From the NCBI GenBank assembly GCA_016926155.1, contig JAFGPC010000105.1, forward strand, positions 1-36,671: DNA of 36,671 nt. Direction: 5' to 3'. Made by a program: the position numbers and the translations under genes. This DNA comes from Sedimentisphaerales bacterium (lineage in GTDB: Bacteria > Planctomycetota > Phycisphaerae > Sedimentisphaerales > Anaerohalosphaeraceae). The notes beneath the pieces are model-generated. The model was given only the letters and a program-made list of their open reading frames with translations. It had not been told where the DNA came from and did no database searches. Of the stretch, positions 34,712-36,671 are shown piece after piece (position 1 is the stretch's first letter; every line of letters starts with the position of its first letter).

Positions 34712-35731
34712 TCAATCCGCGCTGGTCGATTCCAGCCAGTGCTCCGAAAGAACCGCCAGATCCTTCACATCCACCCGACAGTCCTTATTCACATCGCCCG
34801 GCTGATCGGCCACACACGGATTCACCTCATCATCGTTGACCAGAAACGAATCATCCCGGTTTGTCGGCTCGCCATAGCCGATTCCATACGGCTCGGACTG
34901 CCGCCCGATACGAATGGCGTCGGCATCTCCCTCGGGCCCGATGATGGTATAGATGTTGTCATGCAGAACTCCCGTATCCGACCGCTGTGCCCAGGCAACA
35001 TGCCCGTCGGCACACAGAACATTCTGCCCGTCGCGCTGATGGGGAACCGCATTGCCCACTTGAAGCTGCCAGTCCCGATCGCCGCGAAGCAGATCGTCGC
35101 ATACGATATATCCCACCCGGCCTTTCCAGTCATAATCCGTCGGCTCGCCCCTGCGAACCAGAGAATCATACCATGGATTCTTATCCGCCATCACAGCAAA
35201 GGTTGCCGAGCGCATCCCGTCGGCGGGATAACGACCGTACGGCATATGAAAAGAATAACTCACACAGTTTCTGGGCCCTGTACCCAGATATTCGAGCGAA
35301 CCGAAATCCCACAGATCATACAGATCCAGGCCATGTATATTCTGTCCTTCATACGGCGTCTGAATGCTGCTGGGGCATACGAAATACTCCGGCAGCACAT
35401 CCACCTCGCACACAAGCAGGTACAAACTGGCCCCGACAGTAACGTTCACCTCACCCGGCCGGCTCCAGTCTTTCTCCGGATCGTCCCAGTCCTCCGTCGT
35501 TTCCGACCAGATCGCATTGCCCCGCCCTCCCTGCCGGACGAAATCGTCCTCCCAGTCATTGGCATAGATCGCATGCGCATTGCCGAGCCCTTTGAGATGA
35601 GTCCCACAGATCACTCGGTTTTCCATCTCGCGCTGAAACAGGCTTGTGGCAAACAGGTTCATGCACAGAAAGACAACACAAACAAGTATCGTCGCGAAAT
35701 CGTATCCGGTCAGTGTGGTATGGTTTTTCAA
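34712..35731 (-). CDS. Pseudopilin-like (H-x9-DG type) protein with dockerin-like tail
   Basis: The 339-residue protein has one N-terminal membrane helix (about residues 12-32, FATILVCVVFLCMNLFATSL). The soluble part follows the secreted pseudopilin-like proteins of Planctomycetota: RVICGTHLKGLGNAHAIYAN, YFVCPSS, AVMADKNPWY, and GQNVLCADGHVAWAQ near the usual H-x9-DG site, then DNIYTIIG. The usual prepilin cleavage sequence (G-F-T-L-I-E) is not present; TGYDFAT takes its place. The end carries GDVNKDCRVDVKDLAVLSEH followed by WL, a dockerin-like half repeat on a protein type that normally lacks it. The TTG start at 35731 has AGGAGG five bases before it. Function is unknown; it may be secreted rather than assembled into a pilus. 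Confidence 0.83.
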   Translation of the reverse strand: MKNHTTLTGYDFATILVCVVFLCMNLFATSLFQREMENRVICGTHLKGLGNAHAIYANDWEDDFVRQGGRGNAIWSETTEDWDDPEKDWSRPGEVNVTVGASLYLLVCEVDVLPEYFVCPSSIQTPYEGQNIHGLDLYDLWDFGSLEYLGTGPRNCVSYSFHMPYGRYPADGMRSATFAVMADKNPWYDSLVRRGEPTDYDWKGRVGYIVCDDLLRGDRDWQLQVGNAVPHQRDGQNVLCADGHVAWAQRSDTGVLHDNIYTIIGPEGDADAIRIGRQSEPYGIGYGEPTNRDDSFLVNDDEVNPCVADQPGDVNKDCRVDVKDLAVLSEHWLESTSAD

Positions 35732-35818
35732 ACTTCCCTCCTTTCAAAATCTGCAGGATGCTCTCGATAATTCCCGTCAATGGTAAAAAAACACGATGCC
35801 CTCCAGGGAGCACAAACA

Positions 35819-35847
35819 ATCCTACCAAAACCACCCGGGACTGTCAA
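35819..35847 (-). promoter_or_regulatory. Promoter of the pseudopilin-like gene
   Basis: The minus strand has a perfect -35 TTGACA (35847-35842) and -10 TAGGAT (35824-35819) with 17 bases between them. Transcription would begin near 35812, giving an 80-base leader. Confidence 0.7.
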
Positions 35848-35968
35848 GAAATCCACTTCCTTAATAAGGATAGATTTTCTATATTAATGGATGCAATGAG
35901 ATCAAATTGAACCGCATGAAACAGTCGTCTTTGAATGATAAATGAAAATCACCAATGGTATAAATTTC

Positions 35969-35997
35969 TTGAATATTTCAATCGAATGTGGTAAAAT
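35969..35997 (+). promoter_or_regulatory. Promoter of the LamG-like gene
   Basis: The plus strand has -35 TTGAAT (35969-35974) and -10 TAAAAT (35992-35997) with 17 bases between them and a TGTGG extension before the -10. Transcription would start near 36004, about 65 bases before the ATG at 36070. It is divergent from the promoter at 35819-35847. Confidence 0.65.
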
Positions 35998-36020
35998 TTG
36001 TAAAGTGTACATTTAATTTG

Positions 36021-36037
36021 ATTGTCAGATTGACAAT
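36021..36037 (+). promoter_or_regulatory. Perfect 17-bp inverted repeat in the leader (operator-like)
   Basis: ATTGTCA GAT TGACAAT is a perfect 7+3+7 palindrome. It lies about 20 bases after the predicted transcription start and 33 bases before the ATG at 36070. It could be a repressor operator or a leader hairpin. No regulator gene is in the window. Confidence 0.5.
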
Positions 36038-36069
36038 GACCAAAATGAGATATTTCGGGGGAAATGAAG

Positions 36070-36671
36070 ATGAAAAAGGCATATCTGATTATTTCTGTAT
36101 TGCTTCTGGGGGCGGCTCTGTCCCTGCCGACATCCGCGGCCACGATACTACATTACAATTTTGAAGACGGCACACCAGAGGCCTTGATGAATCCCAGCGC
36201 CACGGTTACCGGCCAGATCGGTTCGCTGGATATCTCGGGAAACAACTACCACATGTATGCCTGGAATGATTATTATGGACCCATGTTTTCCTCTTTAGGT
36301 GAAACTCCCACCGGTATCGGCCTCAGCAGCGAACATGATGGCCACCGGGACGGCTATTGTTTTGACGCCGGCCTGGTGGAGTGGAGTCCCAGCGTCTGGA
36401 CGATCGAATTTTCCTTCAAACTCGATAATCTGTCCGGCTGGCGCACCCTGATTGGAAGAGACGACTGGGCCCAGTACAACGGTCAGAATATTGATATTGG
36501 CGCTGCCTTGTATATCCAGAAAAATGGAGAAAACAACGCCATACGCCTCGACTTTGCTACGGTCAGCGGGGAGCGGTATCATCTGGATTCGACCCTTTTC
36601 CCGGAAGTGGGACAATGGTACCATTTCGCCATCGTCGCCAACGGCGATCAGATCGATATGTACGCCGATCG
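36070..36671 (+). CDS. Secreted LamG/concanavalin-like protein (3' partial)
   Basis: The frame is open to the window end, giving 200 residues. A signal peptide is clear (MKKAYLIISVLLLGAALSLP then TSAA). The mature part starts ILHYNFEDGTPE and continues WTIEFSFKLDNLSGWRTLIG, then RYHLDSTLFPEVGQWYHFAI and VANGDQIDMYAD. These are strands of the laminin-G/concanavalin A-like sandwich that binds sugars or proteins. The ATG at 36070 is chosen because GGGGGA lies seven bases upstream; the ATG at 36064 is only one base from it. Given the neighbours, a dockerin-like tail beyond the window is plausible but not seen. Confidence 0.85.
   Translation, partial: MKKAYLIISVLLLGAALSLPTSAATILHYNFEDGTPEALMNPSATVTGQIGSLDISGNNYHMYAWNDYYGPMFSSLGETPTGIGLSSEHDGHRDGYCFDAGLVEWSPSVWTIEFSFKLDNLSGWRTLIGRDDWAQYNGQNIDIGAALYIQKNGENNAIRLDFATVSGERYHLDSTLFPEVGQWYHFAIVANGDQIDMYAD

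Noticed and set aside
34739-35770. 343-codon plus-strand frame opposite the pseudopilin-like gene
   Set aside because: The minus-strand gene has clear family motifs, a ribosome site and a promoter; the plus frame has none.

Overview
The window reads as a chromosomal piece of a Planctomycetota bacterium, most likely class Phycisphaerae. This is inferred from the gene style: short dockerin-like tails of the type DLNxDGxVDxxDLAxxxxxWL on secreted proteins, GEVED-module proteins, an H-x9-DG-type pseudopilin, and a nine-gene V-type ATPase operon. No rRNA, tRNA, CRISPR array, insertion sequence or prophage gene was seen. Most genes are on the minus strand.

Region 1 (1-3.4 kb): the end of a dockerin-tailed secreted protein, the membrane protease HtpX, a 440-base gap holding a row of hairpins that looks like an unrecognised structured RNA, then a translationally coupled pair (receiver-like protein plus GGDEF diguanylate cyclase). 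Region 2 (3.4-6.0 kb): a secreted protein with a papain-type cysteine peptidase domain followed by a GH172/DUF2961 domain, an unusual architecture. Region 3 (6.1-10.4 kb): a tight three-gene operon with tandem promoters: a membrane-anchored PQQ-like beta-propeller, a PEP-synthase/rifampicin-phosphotransferase-like protein that lacks the phosphohistidine domain and a key arginine, and a membrane protein shaped like DUF106/EMC3 (Oxa1 superfamily). This operon is the best candidate for an undescribed system.

Region 4 (10.5-13.6 kb): a YdcF/SanA-type DUF218 protein and a membrane protein with a helical-repeat domain. Between the latter and the ATPase operon sits a three-arm terminator/alternative-hairpin element. 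Region 5 (13.6-22.5 kb): the V-ATPase operon H-I-K-E-C-F-A-B-D, in the order I recall for Thermus. The rotor subunit K carries the full Na+ ligand set known from Enterococcus hirae, so the enzyme is predicted to be Na+-coupled. A cytidylate-kinase-like gene with its own promoter and terminator precedes it.

Region 6 (23.5-28.9 kb): an AT-richer stretch with a class C beta-lactamase-fold lipoprotein and a small exported protein, then an M20 peptidase and a secreted five-bladed-propeller glycosidase-like protein. Region 7 (28.9-36.7 kb): a 1275-residue secreted GEVED/dockerin protein, two small membrane proteins of unknown function, a pseudopilin-like protein with a dockerin-like tail, and the start of a LamG-like secreted protein with a clear promoter and a 17-bp inverted repeat in its leader. 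Overall the accessory genes point to a cell handling polysaccharides and proteins at its surface; the shared tails suggest a common sorting or anchoring route.
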